Positions 15,418-23,345 of a DNA stretch of 64,000 nucleotides are shown in pieces. Numbering within the stretch: position 1 is the first letter of the stretch; the number at the start of each line of letters is the position of its first letter. The position numbers and the translations under genes are program-made. The notes beneath the pieces were generated by a model. The model searched no databases, was not told where the DNA came from, and was given only the letters and a program-made list of their open reading frames with translations. The stretch spans positions 1 to 64,000 of the forward strand of contig NZ_SJSO01000025.1 in NCBI RefSeq assembly GCF_004331735.1, read 5' to 3'. The stretch is from Pedobacter psychrodurus (lineage in GTDB: Bacteria > Bacteroidota > Bacteroidia > Sphingobacteriales > Sphingobacteriaceae).

Positions 15418-16899
15418 ATGGAGAAAAAACCCACAGTTACCATTATTGGTGCCGGCTTTGCAGGTTTGGCTGCTGCAGCTTTATTGGCTAAAGATGGTTG
15501 TGATGTTACAGTTATCGAAAAAAACGAAATGGCCGGTGGCAGGGCACGGAGCTGGCAAAAAGACGGCTTTCTTTTCGATATGGGTCCGAGTTGGTACTGG
15601 ATGCCAGATGTTTTCGAAAACTATTACAACTTATTCGGCAAAACTGCTTCTGATTTTTACACGCTAGAAAGATTAAATCCTTCTTATCGTATTTATTTTG
15701 GCAAACAGGATACGATTGATGTTCCAGCAACATTGGAAGATTTATATGCTTTATTTGAGAAGCTAGAACCAGGAAGCAGCAAAAACTTAAAACATTTTCT
15801 CGATCAGGCCAAATACAAATATGATGTGGGCATGAACGAGTATGTTTTTAAACCTTCGCATAGCGTAATGGAATATTTCGATCCGAGATTAGCCATTAGC
15901 GGCATTAAGCTACAACTTTTGGGGAATATGCGGAAACATGTGCACCATTTGTTCAAAAACGATTGGTTGAGGAAACTTTTAGAATTCCCGGTCTTATTTT
16001 TAGGAGCCACGCCACAAAACACCCCTGCCTTATACAGTTTGATGAACTATGCTGACCTTGTTTTAGGCACATGGTATCCTATGGGCGGTATGCACAAAAT
16101 TGTGACGGCCATGCAGCACATAGCTGAAAGCGAGGGCGTGAAATTTATTTTCAATACGGAGGTAACCAAAATTGAAGTAAAAAACAACCTGGCAGAGTAT
16201 GTAGTTACGAATAGGGGCAGCTTTAAAAGCGACTTTGTGGTGGGCAATGCCGATTATCACCATATAGATCAACACCTTTTTGATAAACCTTACCGTAATT
16301 ACAGTGAAAAGTATTGGAATGAAAGGACCATGGCTCCATCCTGCCTTTTATTCTATGTTGGATTAAATAAAAAGCTAAACAACATATTACACCATAACTT
16401 ATTCTTTGATGAAGATTTTGATCAACATGCCGAAGAAATCTATACCAATCCACAATGGCCATCAAAACCACTCTTTTATGCCTGTTGCCCATCGGTTACC
16501 GATCCAGGTGTTGCACCAGAAGGCTGCGAGAACCTTTTCTTTTTAATTCCAGTTGCTCCCGATTTAGCAGATAACGAAAGCAAAAGAGAAGAATACTTTA
16601 ATTTACTGATCGAGCGCTTTAAAGATTTAACCGGAAACGATATTGCCGATAACATTTTGTTTAAACGCAGTTATGCCATGAACGATTTTGTAGCAGATTA
16701 CCATGCTTTTAAAGGAAATGCGTATGGATTAGCAAACACTTTGAAACAGACGGCTTTTTTAAAACCGAAGATGAAAAGTAAGGTAACAAATTTTTTATAT
16801 ACCGGACAATTAACCGTTCCGGGGCCTGGTGTACCACCTGCAATCATCTCAGGGCAAGTGGTAGCAAAAGAAATAAAAAAAAAGTTAAAAAAAGCTTGA
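15418..16899 (+). CDS. crtI: Phytoene desaturase (CrtI type)
   Basis: 493-aa FAD-dependent desaturase that turns colourless phytoene into lycopene at the inner membrane. The N-terminal dinucleotide-binding motif IIGAGFAGLAAAALLA (9-24) is followed by the acidic strand VIEKNEMAGGRARSW and GFLFDMGPSWYWMPDVFE, the signature of Bacteroidetes CrtI. The C-terminal FLYTGQLTVPGPGVPPAII is the conserved FAD-contacting end of bacterial CrtI. The usual companion phytoene synthase gene (crtB) does not follow; instead there is a candidate small RNA. Divergent from crtYcd across a 240-base gap that must hold both promoters. Confidence 0.92.
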   Translation: MEKKPTVTIIGAGFAGLAAAALLAKDGCDVTVIEKNEMAGGRARSWQKDGFLFDMGPSWYWMPDVFENYYNLFGKTASDFYTLERLNPSYRIYFGKQDTIDVPATLEDLYALFEKLEPGSSKNLKHFLDQAKYKYDVGMNEYVFKPSHSVMEYFDPRLAISGIKLQLLGNMRKHVHHLFKNDWLRKLLEFPVLFLGATPQNTPALYSLMNYADLVLGTWYPMGGMHKIVTAMQHIAESEGVKFIFNTEVTKIEVKNNLAEYVVTNRGSFKSDFVVGNADYHHIDQHLFDKPYRNYSEKYWNERTMAPSCLLFYVGLNKKLNNILHHNLFFDEDFDQHAEEIYTNPQWPSKPLFYACCPSVTDPGVAPEGCENLFFLIPVAPDLADNESKREEYFNLLIERFKDLTGNDIADNILFKRSYAMNDFVADYHAFKGNAYGLANTLKQTAFLKPKMKSKVTNFLYTGQLTVPGPGVPPAIISGQVVAKEIKKKLKKA

Positions 16900-16925
16900 C
16901 AAATTTAAAATTTCCCTTATCTTTA
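16896..16925 (+). promoter_or_regulatory. Promoter of a candidate small RNA
   Basis: TTG (16896-16898) and TATCTTTA (16918-16925) are spaced by exactly 19 bases, close to the Bacteroidetes consensus. The -33 element overlaps the crtI stop codon. Confidence 0.65.
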
Positions 16926-16930
16926 TAACC

Positions 16931-17096
16931 ACAAAACAAAAACACTGCATTAAAGCTTTAAAACACACAATCGTTCGGGCTTTGCATTTGTTTCGAAATA
17001 AGAGAGAAGGCGAATTGTTGAAAGAAAAAATAAGAATCAACTAACCAAATATATGATAAGCAAAAAGGCCTGAATTTTTCAGGCCTTTTGCTTTTT
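16931..17096 (+). ncRNA. Candidate small non-coding RNA after crtI
   Basis: About 165 bases are bounded by a good promoter and a strong intrinsic terminator (GCAAAAAGGCCTGA / TCAGGCCTTTTGC, then TTTTT, 17060-17096). No open frame of useful length lies within. A possible inner hairpin pairs CAATCGTTCG...CTT (about 16969-16983) with AAGG-CGAATTGTTG (about 17008-17021). I cannot match it to a named RNA family; a housekeeping RNA such as a 6S type is possible but not shown. Confidence 0.5.
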
Positions 17097-17156
17097 ACGG
17101 TACTTTGTAAATAACTAGTTTCAAATCTGGCCTTCATTTCAGAATCCTTATCGAAA

Positions 17157-17316
17157 AGATGCTGAAATAAATCCGATAGCTATCGGATCAGTATGACGAT
17201 CAATTTGAAAAATCAGCATGATCGGAATGGGGACTTGGTGGTTCGTCATCCCGGATTAATTCGGGATCGTAATAGAATATGCTTTAAGATTCCCACCTGC
17301 GTGGGAATGAAGTAGC
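17157..17316. repeat. Cluster of intergenic palindromes
   Basis: Contains GATGCTGAAATAAATCCGAT with AGCTATCGGATCAG, nearly identical to 41731-41772 inside MITE copy 2. Further hairpins are ATCCCGGATTAATTCGGGAT and ATTCCCACCTGCGTGGGAAT. Non-coding. Confidence 0.6.
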
Positions 17317-17322
17317 TATAAA

Positions 17323-17349
17323 CAAAAAAGGCCCAGATAAATCTGAGCC
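17323..17349 (-). terminator. Intrinsic terminator of the ECF sigma gene
   Basis: Minus strand: GGCTCAGAT with ATCTGGGCC, followed by TTTTTTG, 24 bases after the stop codon. Confidence 0.8.
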
Positions 17350-17372
17350 TCTAGTTTTTCGATGGATGTATC

Positions 17373-17903
17373 TTAAGCCACTTCTGATGTGGCAATTTCT
17401 TTCGAGTAAGTTTTCAAATATTTCTTAAGGATTCCTCTTGCTACGTGGATACGCGTTTTTACTGTCCCAATCGGAATAGCTAACATATCTGCAATTTCAT
17501 GGTACTTATACCCCTCAAAATAACGGATAAAAGGAACATAATACTCCTCTGGTAATTGTGAAAGGGCTTTATCAATATCGCCCAGTACAAATTTACTCTC
17601 AGCCTGATTTTTAGTTGCGCTAAATGAAAGATTTGCAGAAGAAATATCCTCACTCTGCGTAATTAATGTATTAGTTTTCACCAATCGGCGATAGTTATTA
17701 ATGAAAGTATTTTTCATGATGGTAAACAACCAACCTTTTAAATTCGTACCCTCTTTAAACTTATTGTAATAAGTGATCGCTTTCAGCATGGTATCCTGAA
17801 CTAAATCATTTGCGTCTTCTGCGTCTTTAGTAAAATTTAAAGCATAAGATCTAAGCGATACCGAGTGATGATTAACCAGATGATTGAATTCAAATTTTGT
17901 CAT
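17373..17903 (-). CDS. ECF-type RNA polymerase sigma factor
   Basis: 176-aa sigma factor of the extracytoplasmic-function group. Region 2 is visible at about 20-75 (AEDANDLVQDTMLKAITYYN, GWLFTIMKNTFINNYRR). Region 4 is at about 115-165 (LSQLPEEYYVPFIRYFEGYK, then YHEIADMLAIPIGTVKTR). No anti-sigma gene is adjacent. In Sphingobacteriaceae a sigma factor of this kind is often found with the carotenoid genes, and here it lies between crtI and crtZ, so it may drive them; that is inference. It has its own terminator. Confidence 0.9.
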   Translation of the reverse strand: MTKFEFNHLVNHHSVSLRSYALNFTKDAEDANDLVQDTMLKAITYYNKFKEGTNLKGWLFTIMKNTFINNYRRLVKTNTLITQSEDISSANLSFSATKNQAESKFVLGDIDKALSQLPEEYYVPFIRYFEGYKYHEIADMLAIPIGTVKTRIHVARGILKKYLKTYSKEIATSEVA

Positions 17904-18032
17904 GATATTTAGCTTTAGGTAGTAAAAAAAACAAATGAATTATTATCAATTCACTTAAACCTAAACAAACTTAGTACCAAAATTTTCTGGCACGGTGCCA
18001 AAAGCGTACAACCATGCAAGAGCAAGCTTTCG

Positions 18033-19049
18033 TCACAGAATATTTACTTCTCTTTCTAAAGTGACTCCAAAAGTAGACTTTACACTGTCTATAATCTGTT
18101 CAGAAAAATTATACACTTCTGTGCCAGTTGCATGTCCGTGGTTAACTAAAACCAAAGCCTGGTTTTTCCAGGTACCTGTTTGGCCGAGCACTTTACCCTT
18201 CCAGCCACATTGCTCAATTAACCAGCCTGCTGCCAATTTAATTTTATCATCAGCTGTAGGATAGTGTACCACATCAGGGTGTTTTGCCACAATATTGGCA
18301 AATTCATATTTTTCGATCACTGGATTTTTAAAGAAACTACCTGCGTTACCAATAGTAGACGGATCGGGCAATTTGCTTACACGGATATGCGATACAGCGG
18401 CAGAAACATCGGCAATATTCGGCTTTTCGATTCCCCTGTTCAACAACTCGGTTTCAATAGCACCATAGGAAGTATTAATTTTTGCTTCTGCCGACAAACG
18501 AAAAGTAACAGCCGTAATAATATACTGACCTTTCAGCTCACCTTTAAAAATACTTTCGCGGTAACCGAAGTGGCAATCATCATAACTAAAGGTTTTAATT
18601 TTTCCTCTTTTGATTTCAAATGCGGTACAACTTTCGAAAACGTCTTTAAGCTCTACACCATAAGCACCGATATTCTGTATGGGCGATGCACCAACCGTAC
18701 CGGGGATCAGGCTTAAGTTTTCTACACCTGCAAAATGATGCCCAACACAGTAGTTTACAAAATCGTTCCATACTTCGCCAGCACCGGCAGTTACCAAAAC
18801 TTTACCATCAATAATTTCGGATTGAATGCCTTTGATGCTGATTTTAACGACTAATCCGTTATAATCCTGAGTAAACAACACATTACTTCCCCCACCAATA
18901 ACCAGGAGCTTTTGAGATTTTACGATCTCGTTTTTAAACAGCCTGGCCAAATCTGCTTCAGAAAATACCTCAGCAAAGTAGCTTGCCTTAACATCGATAC
19001 CAAACGAATTATATGGTTTTAACGAAATATTTTCCTGGATTTGAAGCAT
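18033..19049 (-). CDS. murB: UDP-N-acetylenolpyruvoylglucosamine reductase
   Basis: 338-aa cytoplasmic FAD enzyme that reduces UDP-GlcNAc-enolpyruvate to UDP-N-acetylmuramate in peptidoglycan synthesis. The FAD-binding region shows VIGGGSNVLFTQDYNGLVVK and NLSLIPGTVGASPIQNIGAYG. The catalytic Ser region is NAGSFFKNPV (about 245). The length and the Tyr-containing CHFGYRESIFK insert suit the E. coli-like type I MurB. Its place amid pigment genes looks incidental. Confidence 0.93.
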   Translation of the reverse strand: MLQIQENISLKPYNSFGIDVKASYFAEVFSEADLARLFKNEIVKSQKLLVIGGGSNVLFTQDYNGLVVKISIKGIQSEIIDGKVLVTAGAGEVWNDFVNYCVGHHFAGVENLSLIPGTVGASPIQNIGAYGVELKDVFESCTAFEIKRGKIKTFSYDDCHFGYRESIFKGELKGQYIITAVTFRLSAEAKINTSYGAIETELLNRGIEKPNIADVSAAVSHIRVSKLPDPSTIGNAGSFFKNPVIEKYEFANIVAKHPDVVHYPTADDKIKLAAGWLIEQCGWKGKVLGQTGTWKNQALVLVNHGHATGTEVYNFSEQIIDSVKSTFGVTLEREVNIL

Positions 19050-19089
19050 GTTGATTTTGTGTTATGCTGCAAATTAAAATAAAAAATAG

Positions 19090-19536
19090 TTAAGGAACGA
19101 TTTTGGTAATCCCCTTATCAAAATTAAAACTTAAAACTTCAGGTTTCTCTCCCTCAACAGCTACACCAGAAAGTTTCCAGCCAATAAAAGCGGGTTTCAT
19201 TTTTGCAAGGTCTAAAAGGCGATATCTTTCTTCAGTGAGTTTAGCACTAATTAACCCTACGCTATCCGATTCTGCCTGACTCAAGTGCTCGATTTGACTT
19301 TCCAGTGCAGCTAAGGTAACATCCAACTCATTTCCTTTTTTTAGGCTATCGGCATAAGCCCGAGGAGAAATATTGTAAAGGCTATCTAATCTTGAACCGT
19401 TAAAATTCAGTTCCTGATTACTGTTTTCGTATTTAGACTCTACAAGTGCAATAGCGCGGTCTTTATCCGTCTTTTTGCCGCATGATGTGATTACAACTAG
19501 TGATAAAAGCACAAAAGCATAGTAAATTTTTCTCAT
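19090..19536 (-). CDS. Small lipoprotein of unknown function
   Basis: 148 aa with a lipoprotein signal ending ITSC (Cys19) followed by GKKTDKD. The mature part starts with a charged helical region and ends with a beta-rich tail (EVLSFNFDKGITKIVP). No family was recognised. It is 40 bases upstream of murB and 20 bases after crtZ in the same direction, so crtZ, this gene and murB may be one transcript. Confidence 0.65.
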   Translation of the reverse strand: MRKIYYAFVLLSLVVITSCGKKTDKDRAIALVESKYENSNQELNFNGSRLDSLYNISPRAYADSLKKGNELDVTLAALESQIEHLSQAESDSVGLISAKLTEERYRLLDLAKMKPAFIGWKLSGVAVEGEKPEVLSFNFDKGITKIVP

Positions 19537-19556
19537 GGCAGAGGTTAAAAAATATT

Positions 19557-20000
19557 TTAATCAATTTGTATTAAGTTTTTCCGCACAAACAACAGCCCAA
19601 AGGCCTTTCCTTTTTCCTTCCCTCTATTTTTATGGTGAATTTTATGCGCTTTCCGTACAGCCTGCAAATAGGTGTTATTACTTTTGAAAGTTTTAAAACG
19701 CCTATGCACAAACCAATCATGCACTACAAAATAAATCATGCCATATAAGCTAATGCCTAAACCAACAAAAAATCGATAATTTAAACTATCTCGATCTACA
19801 TACATTAAAAATAAGGATACCGTAGCAAAAAGAACAGCGAACAAATCGTTCCATTCGAAAAATGATTTTGCCTTTTGGTGGTGACTTTTATGCATAAACC
19901 ATAGTGGCCCATGGAATAAATACTTGTGTATAAACCAAGACAAACACTCCATTGAAATAATGGTAAAGAGTACAATAATGATGTTGATTAATACTGACAA
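19557..20000 (-). CDS. crtZ: Beta-carotene hydroxylase
   Basis: 147-aa membrane di-iron hydroxylase of the fatty-acid hydroxylase/sterol desaturase group that converts beta-carotene to zeaxanthin. All four histidine boxes are present: HKYLFH (25-30), HKSHH (37-41), HDWFVH (94-99) and HKIHH (119-123). The start is TTG at 19998-20000; it gives the expected first membrane helix, and a well-formed promoter lies just upstream. The next in-frame ATG (codon 17) would remove that helix. The gene is placed apart from crtI, beyond the sigma factor and murB. Confidence 0.9.
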   Translation of the reverse strand: MSVLINIIIVLFTIISMECLSWFIHKYLFHGPLWFMHKSHHQKAKSFFEWNDLFAVLFATVSLFLMYVDRDSLNYRFFVGLGISLYGMIYFVVHDWFVHRRFKTFKSNNTYLQAVRKAHKIHHKNRGKEKGKAFGLLFVRKNLIQID

Positions 20001-20020
20001 GTTTCTAAATGATTGGTTTG

Positions 20021-20050
20021 TAAAGATATATAAACAGACCGAGAATCAAA
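20021..20050 (-). promoter_or_regulatory. crtZ promoter
   Basis: Minus strand: TTTG (20047-20050), 18 bases, TATCTTTA (20021-20028). The 5' UTR would be about 15 bases long and supports the TTG start. Confidence 0.65.
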
Positions 20051-20120
20051 ATTGTGTCATAAAACTGTAAGCTTAACGCGCTTTTTAATAAACCTTTCAT
20101 GACAAATCATTTTTTAGCAC

Positions 20121-20149
20121 TATTTTTGACTAAAATATTAAAAAAGTCA
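20121..20149 (+). promoter_or_regulatory. tetR promoter and possible operator
   Basis: TATTTTTG (20121-20128) fits the -7 consensus. TGACT (20127-20131) and AGTCA (20145-20149) form an inverted repeat overlapping it, a possible site for the TetR protein encoded 17 bases downstream. The repeat is short, so this is tentative. Confidence 0.4.
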
Positions 20150-20166
20150 GAAAGTAGAAAAGTAAA

Positions 20167-20778
20167 ATGATTGTAGCCGATAAAAAGAGAGAGCAAATTA
20201 TTGATGGTGCTATAAAACGCTTTATCCATTTTGGTATTGGTAAAACCACAATGAATGATATAGCAGAAGACCTTTCTGTTTCCAAACCATCGCTTTATTA
20301 TTATTTCCCAGATAAGAAGCATTTAATTATTGGAGTGATAGAAAGGGTATTTAACGACTTCTTTGAGTTGATCAAAAAGAAATACAATCCCGATCAGCCT
20401 TTAGAAGACATCCTTTTCAGTACGATAGAAGTGAGGAACACTTTCTTCCAAAAATATTACATGTTAAGGATTACCGAAGGTATTCCTGATCTGTTAAACG
20501 ATGATATAATAAAAGGCAAGTTACAAGCCCTTAAAGGCTCTGAGAAAGAATTCTTTGCAGAAATTTTTACTCAGGCCAAAACAAAAGGAGAAATAGAGCA
20601 CGATGATACTGCCCACGTTGCAGAACTTTATCTGGAAAGTTTGATGGGCCTTTGCACGATGTGCATTATGGAAACAGGCAAAGATCTTTTCCCGGATAAA
20701 AAAGCATTTAACAGAATGACGCTGAAACAAAAAAACCTCACTACCATATTTGTAAGAGGTTTAAGATGTTCAGAATGA
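20167..20778 (+). CDS. TetR family repressor of the efflux operon
   Basis: 203-aa repressor. The N-terminal helix-turn-helix is clear: KREQIIDGAIKRFIHFGIGK, TTMNDIAEDLSVSKPSLYYY, FPDKKHLIIGVIERV (about 5-60). The C-terminal ligand domain is divergent, as is usual. It lies 91 bases before a TolC-AcrA-AcrB type operon in the same direction, so it probably represses that operon and itself. Confidence 0.88.
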   Translation: MIVADKKREQIIDGAIKRFIHFGIGKTTMNDIAEDLSVSKPSLYYYFPDKKHLIIGVIERVFNDFFELIKKKYNPDQPLEDILFSTIEVRNTFFQKYYMLRITEGIPDLLNDDIIKGKLQALKGSEKEFFAEIFTQAKTKGEIEHDDTAHVAELYLESLMGLCTMCIMETGKDLFPDKKAFNRMTLKQKNLTTIFVRGLRCSE

Positions 20779-20869
20779 AATACTACGGCCGAAACATTGA
20801 TAAAACCAATTGTAAACGGGCCACAAATTTTAAATAGATAAGAACCCAAAAACAAAAAAACAATACATT

Positions 20870-22210
20870 ATGCTTAGAGTAAAAATGGTAAAATTAATGC
20901 TCATACTTATTATCGGCTCGGCTTTACCGCAGTTGGTAGTTGCTCAGCAGCAAGTTACCTTAAAAGATGCGCTAACCTATGCGCTCCAAAACAACACCAA
21001 GATTCGAAACTCGAAACTGGATATTGAAGGCGGAAGATACAAGGTAGAGGAAGTTAGGGCGCAGGCCTTACCTCAATTAACAGGAAATGTTGGTTTAACA
21101 TACAACCCTATTATTGGCCAATTGGTTGCTAATTTCGGCGGACAGACACAGGCGATCAAATTAGGCCAGAACTGGAATTCGACAGCAGGTGTTCAGCTTT
21201 CGCAACAATTGTTTAACCAACAGGTTTTTACAGGCTTGCAAGCGGCAAGATCCAGTGAGGAATATTACAACCTTACTTCGAAATTAACAGAAGAGCAGAT
21301 TATCGAACTGGTTGCCAACAACTATTACCAAGTATTGGTAAATAGGCAGCAGTTAAATGTAATCGATACCAACATCAAAAATGTGAATATTGTAGAAAAA
21401 ATTGTCTCAAACCAGTTTAAAAATGGTTTGGCCAGGAAAATCGATGTTGACCGTATTACTGTAAATTTAACTAACCTGAATACACAACGCGAGCAGGTGA
21501 TCAATGCCATTACCCAATTGGAGAATCAGTTAAAATTCTCGATGGGTATGCCGGTTTCTACGCCGATCAGCTTACCTTTTACCGAATTAACAGAGGTAAC
21601 TACCTTACCTGTATTTACAGATTCTATCGATCTGGCAAACAGAACAGAGGTTAAACTTTTGGATAATCAGGATAAACTTCTATCACTGCAAAGAAAGGCA
21701 TACGTTGCTGAATATTATCCATCTCTGGCTTTAACAGGTAATTATACCTACTCGAGCCAAAGTGATGGCTTCGATTTCTTAAAATCTAATGCTGCTGCAA
21801 TTGGATATGGTGCATCGGCGGTTGGTTTAACTTTAAAAGTGCCAATTTTTAATGGCTTTTTAACACGTTCAAAAATTCGCCAGGCAGATGTGGATATTAA
21901 AAAAGCAAGAGAGAGCAGAAAAGAATCTGTAAACTCGTTAAACCTGGCTTATGAGAACGCGAAAATCCAATTGCGGAACAACATCAACACTATTAAATCG
22001 CAACGTAAAAATGCGGATTTAGCCCAGGAAATTTACAAAAGCACACAAAACAATTATAACAATGGCTTAGCTTCTTTAACCGATCTTCTGGATACAGAAA
22101 ATGCACTTACTGAGGCACAGAACAGCTATACACAGGCTTTATTGAATTACAAAATAGCCGAAATACAATTAATAAAATCAAACGGAAATATTAAATCGCT
22201 AGTACAATAG
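20870..22210 (+). CDS. TolC family outer-membrane efflux protein
   Basis: 446-aa outer-membrane channel with a signal peptide ending VVAQQQ. The two OEP repeats typical of TolC are seen: VTLKDALTYALQNNTKIRNS at the start, then the long helical hairpins (IRQADVDIKKARESRKESVN, YNNGLASLTDLLDTENALTE). It is the first gene of a tripartite operon; the adaptor starts two bases after its stop. Confidence 0.92.
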   Translation: MLRVKMVKLMLILIIGSALPQLVVAQQQVTLKDALTYALQNNTKIRNSKLDIEGGRYKVEEVRAQALPQLTGNVGLTYNPIIGQLVANFGGQTQAIKLGQNWNSTAGVQLSQQLFNQQVFTGLQAARSSEEYYNLTSKLTEEQIIELVANNYYQVLVNRQQLNVIDTNIKNVNIVEKIVSNQFKNGLARKIDVDRITVNLTNLNTQREQVINAITQLENQLKFSMGMPVSTPISLPFTELTEVTTLPVFTDSIDLANRTEVKLLDNQDKLLSLQRKAYVAEYYPSLALTGNYTYSSQSDGFDFLKSNAAAIGYGASAVGLTLKVPIFNGFLTRSKIRQADVDIKKARESRKESVNSLNLAYENAKIQLRNNINTIKSQRKNADLAQEIYKSTQNNYNNGLASLTDLLDTENALTEAQNSYTQALLNYKIAEIQLIKSNGNIKSLVQ

Positions 22211-22212
22211 AA

Positions 22213-23280
22213 ATGAAAAGAGTAATTACCATAATTATCGTAATTGTTATTGCCCTTGGTGCAATAGCTTATGTTTTAAGCAACAATAAAAAGAAGAACG
22301 AAGAAAAAACTGCTTTCATTGCTAAAGGTGGTGGTGCTGTTGCCGTTCGTGTTGCAGAAGTAGAAAGAAAAGCTGTGAATTTAGATTTCAGTGCAAACGG
22401 AAACTTTATTCCTAAACAAGAACTTAACTTCTTATCAGAAAATGCAGGTCGTGTTACTGCTATTTATGTTGATGAAGGTGACCGCGTAAGTAAAGGGCAG
22501 GTTTTAGCCCGTGTTGATGCCGAAATTATCAATACAGATAGAGAAACTGCTGAGGCTACCTACCAAAATGCGGTAAGGGATGAGGCCAGATACCAAAGCT
22601 CATTCTCAACTGGCGGGGTTACCCAACAGCAGTTAGATCAGGCTAAGTTGGCGACAAGAAATGCAAAGTTTCGCTTACAGGCTTCACAAAGGAGATTAAG
22701 TGATGCCAACATTAAATCGCCTATTAGCGGTATCGTAAACAAAAGATACATCGAAGTTGGTGCTTTTGTTAATACTCAGGGTACGCAATTGTTCGAGTTG
22801 GTTGATGTTTCTAAATTAAAACTAAAAGTAAACGTTAACGAATCGCAGGTTGCTAATCTTAAAATCGGCGATCAGATCGAGATTAAATCTTCGGTTTTCC
22901 CAACTGATAATTTCTCCGGAAAAGTAACTTTCATCGCTGCTAAAGCCGATGCAACCTTAAACTTCCCGATTGAAATTGAAGTAGAGAACAGTCACAAAAA
23001 CACTTTAAAAGCGGGTATGTACGGTACTGCGGTATTTAAGTTCCCTAAACAGGCGCCAAGCATCCTTATTCCACGTACATCGTTTGTGGGTAGTGTGAGC
23101 AGCAACCAGGTTTTTGTATTGGATAAAGCTAACAATACCTCTAAAACACGTAATGTGGTAGCTGGTCGTATTTTAGGAGACAATGTGGAGATTCTTGATG
23201 GCTTAAAAGAAGGTGAGACTGTAATTATCAGTGGTCAGATTAATTTAGCTGAAGGTACTGCAGTAAGTATCGTAAAATAA
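22213..23280 (+). CDS. RND efflux periplasmic adaptor (HlyD/AcrA family)
   Basis: 355-aa membrane-fusion protein. An N-terminal membrane anchor (ITIIIVIVIALGAIAYVLS) is followed by the lipoyl-like half (GRVTAIYVDEGDRVSKGQVL) and its partner (INSPISGIVNKRY-like segment at about 172-185), a helical hairpin, and the barrel domain (ILIPRTSFVGSVSSNQVFVL). It links the TolC channel to the inner-membrane pump. Two-base spacing from the TolC gene indicates one operon. Confidence 0.92.
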   Translation: MKRVITIIIVIVIALGAIAYVLSNNKKKNEEKTAFIAKGGGAVAVRVAEVERKAVNLDFSANGNFIPKQELNFLSENAGRVTAIYVDEGDRVSKGQVLARVDAEIINTDRETAEATYQNAVRDEARYQSSFSTGGVTQQQLDQAKLATRNAKFRLQASQRRLSDANIKSPISGIVNKRYIEVGAFVNTQGTQLFELVDVSKLKLKVNVNESQVANLKIGDQIEIKSSVFPTDNFSGKVTFIAAKADATLNFPIEIEVENSHKNTLKAGMYGTAVFKFPKQAPSILIPRTSFVGSVSSNQVFVLDKANNTSKTRNVVAGRILGDNVEILDGLKEGETVIISGQINLAEGTAVSIVK

Positions 23281-23345
23281 GTTAGAAAGATTTATTCGGC
23301 TTTAAAAACGCGATACGCCAATCGCAAAACGCAATACTAATTAAA

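Noticed and set aside
18264..18716. 150-aa plus-strand open frame
   Set aside because: It is entirely antisense to murB, which has clear family motifs.
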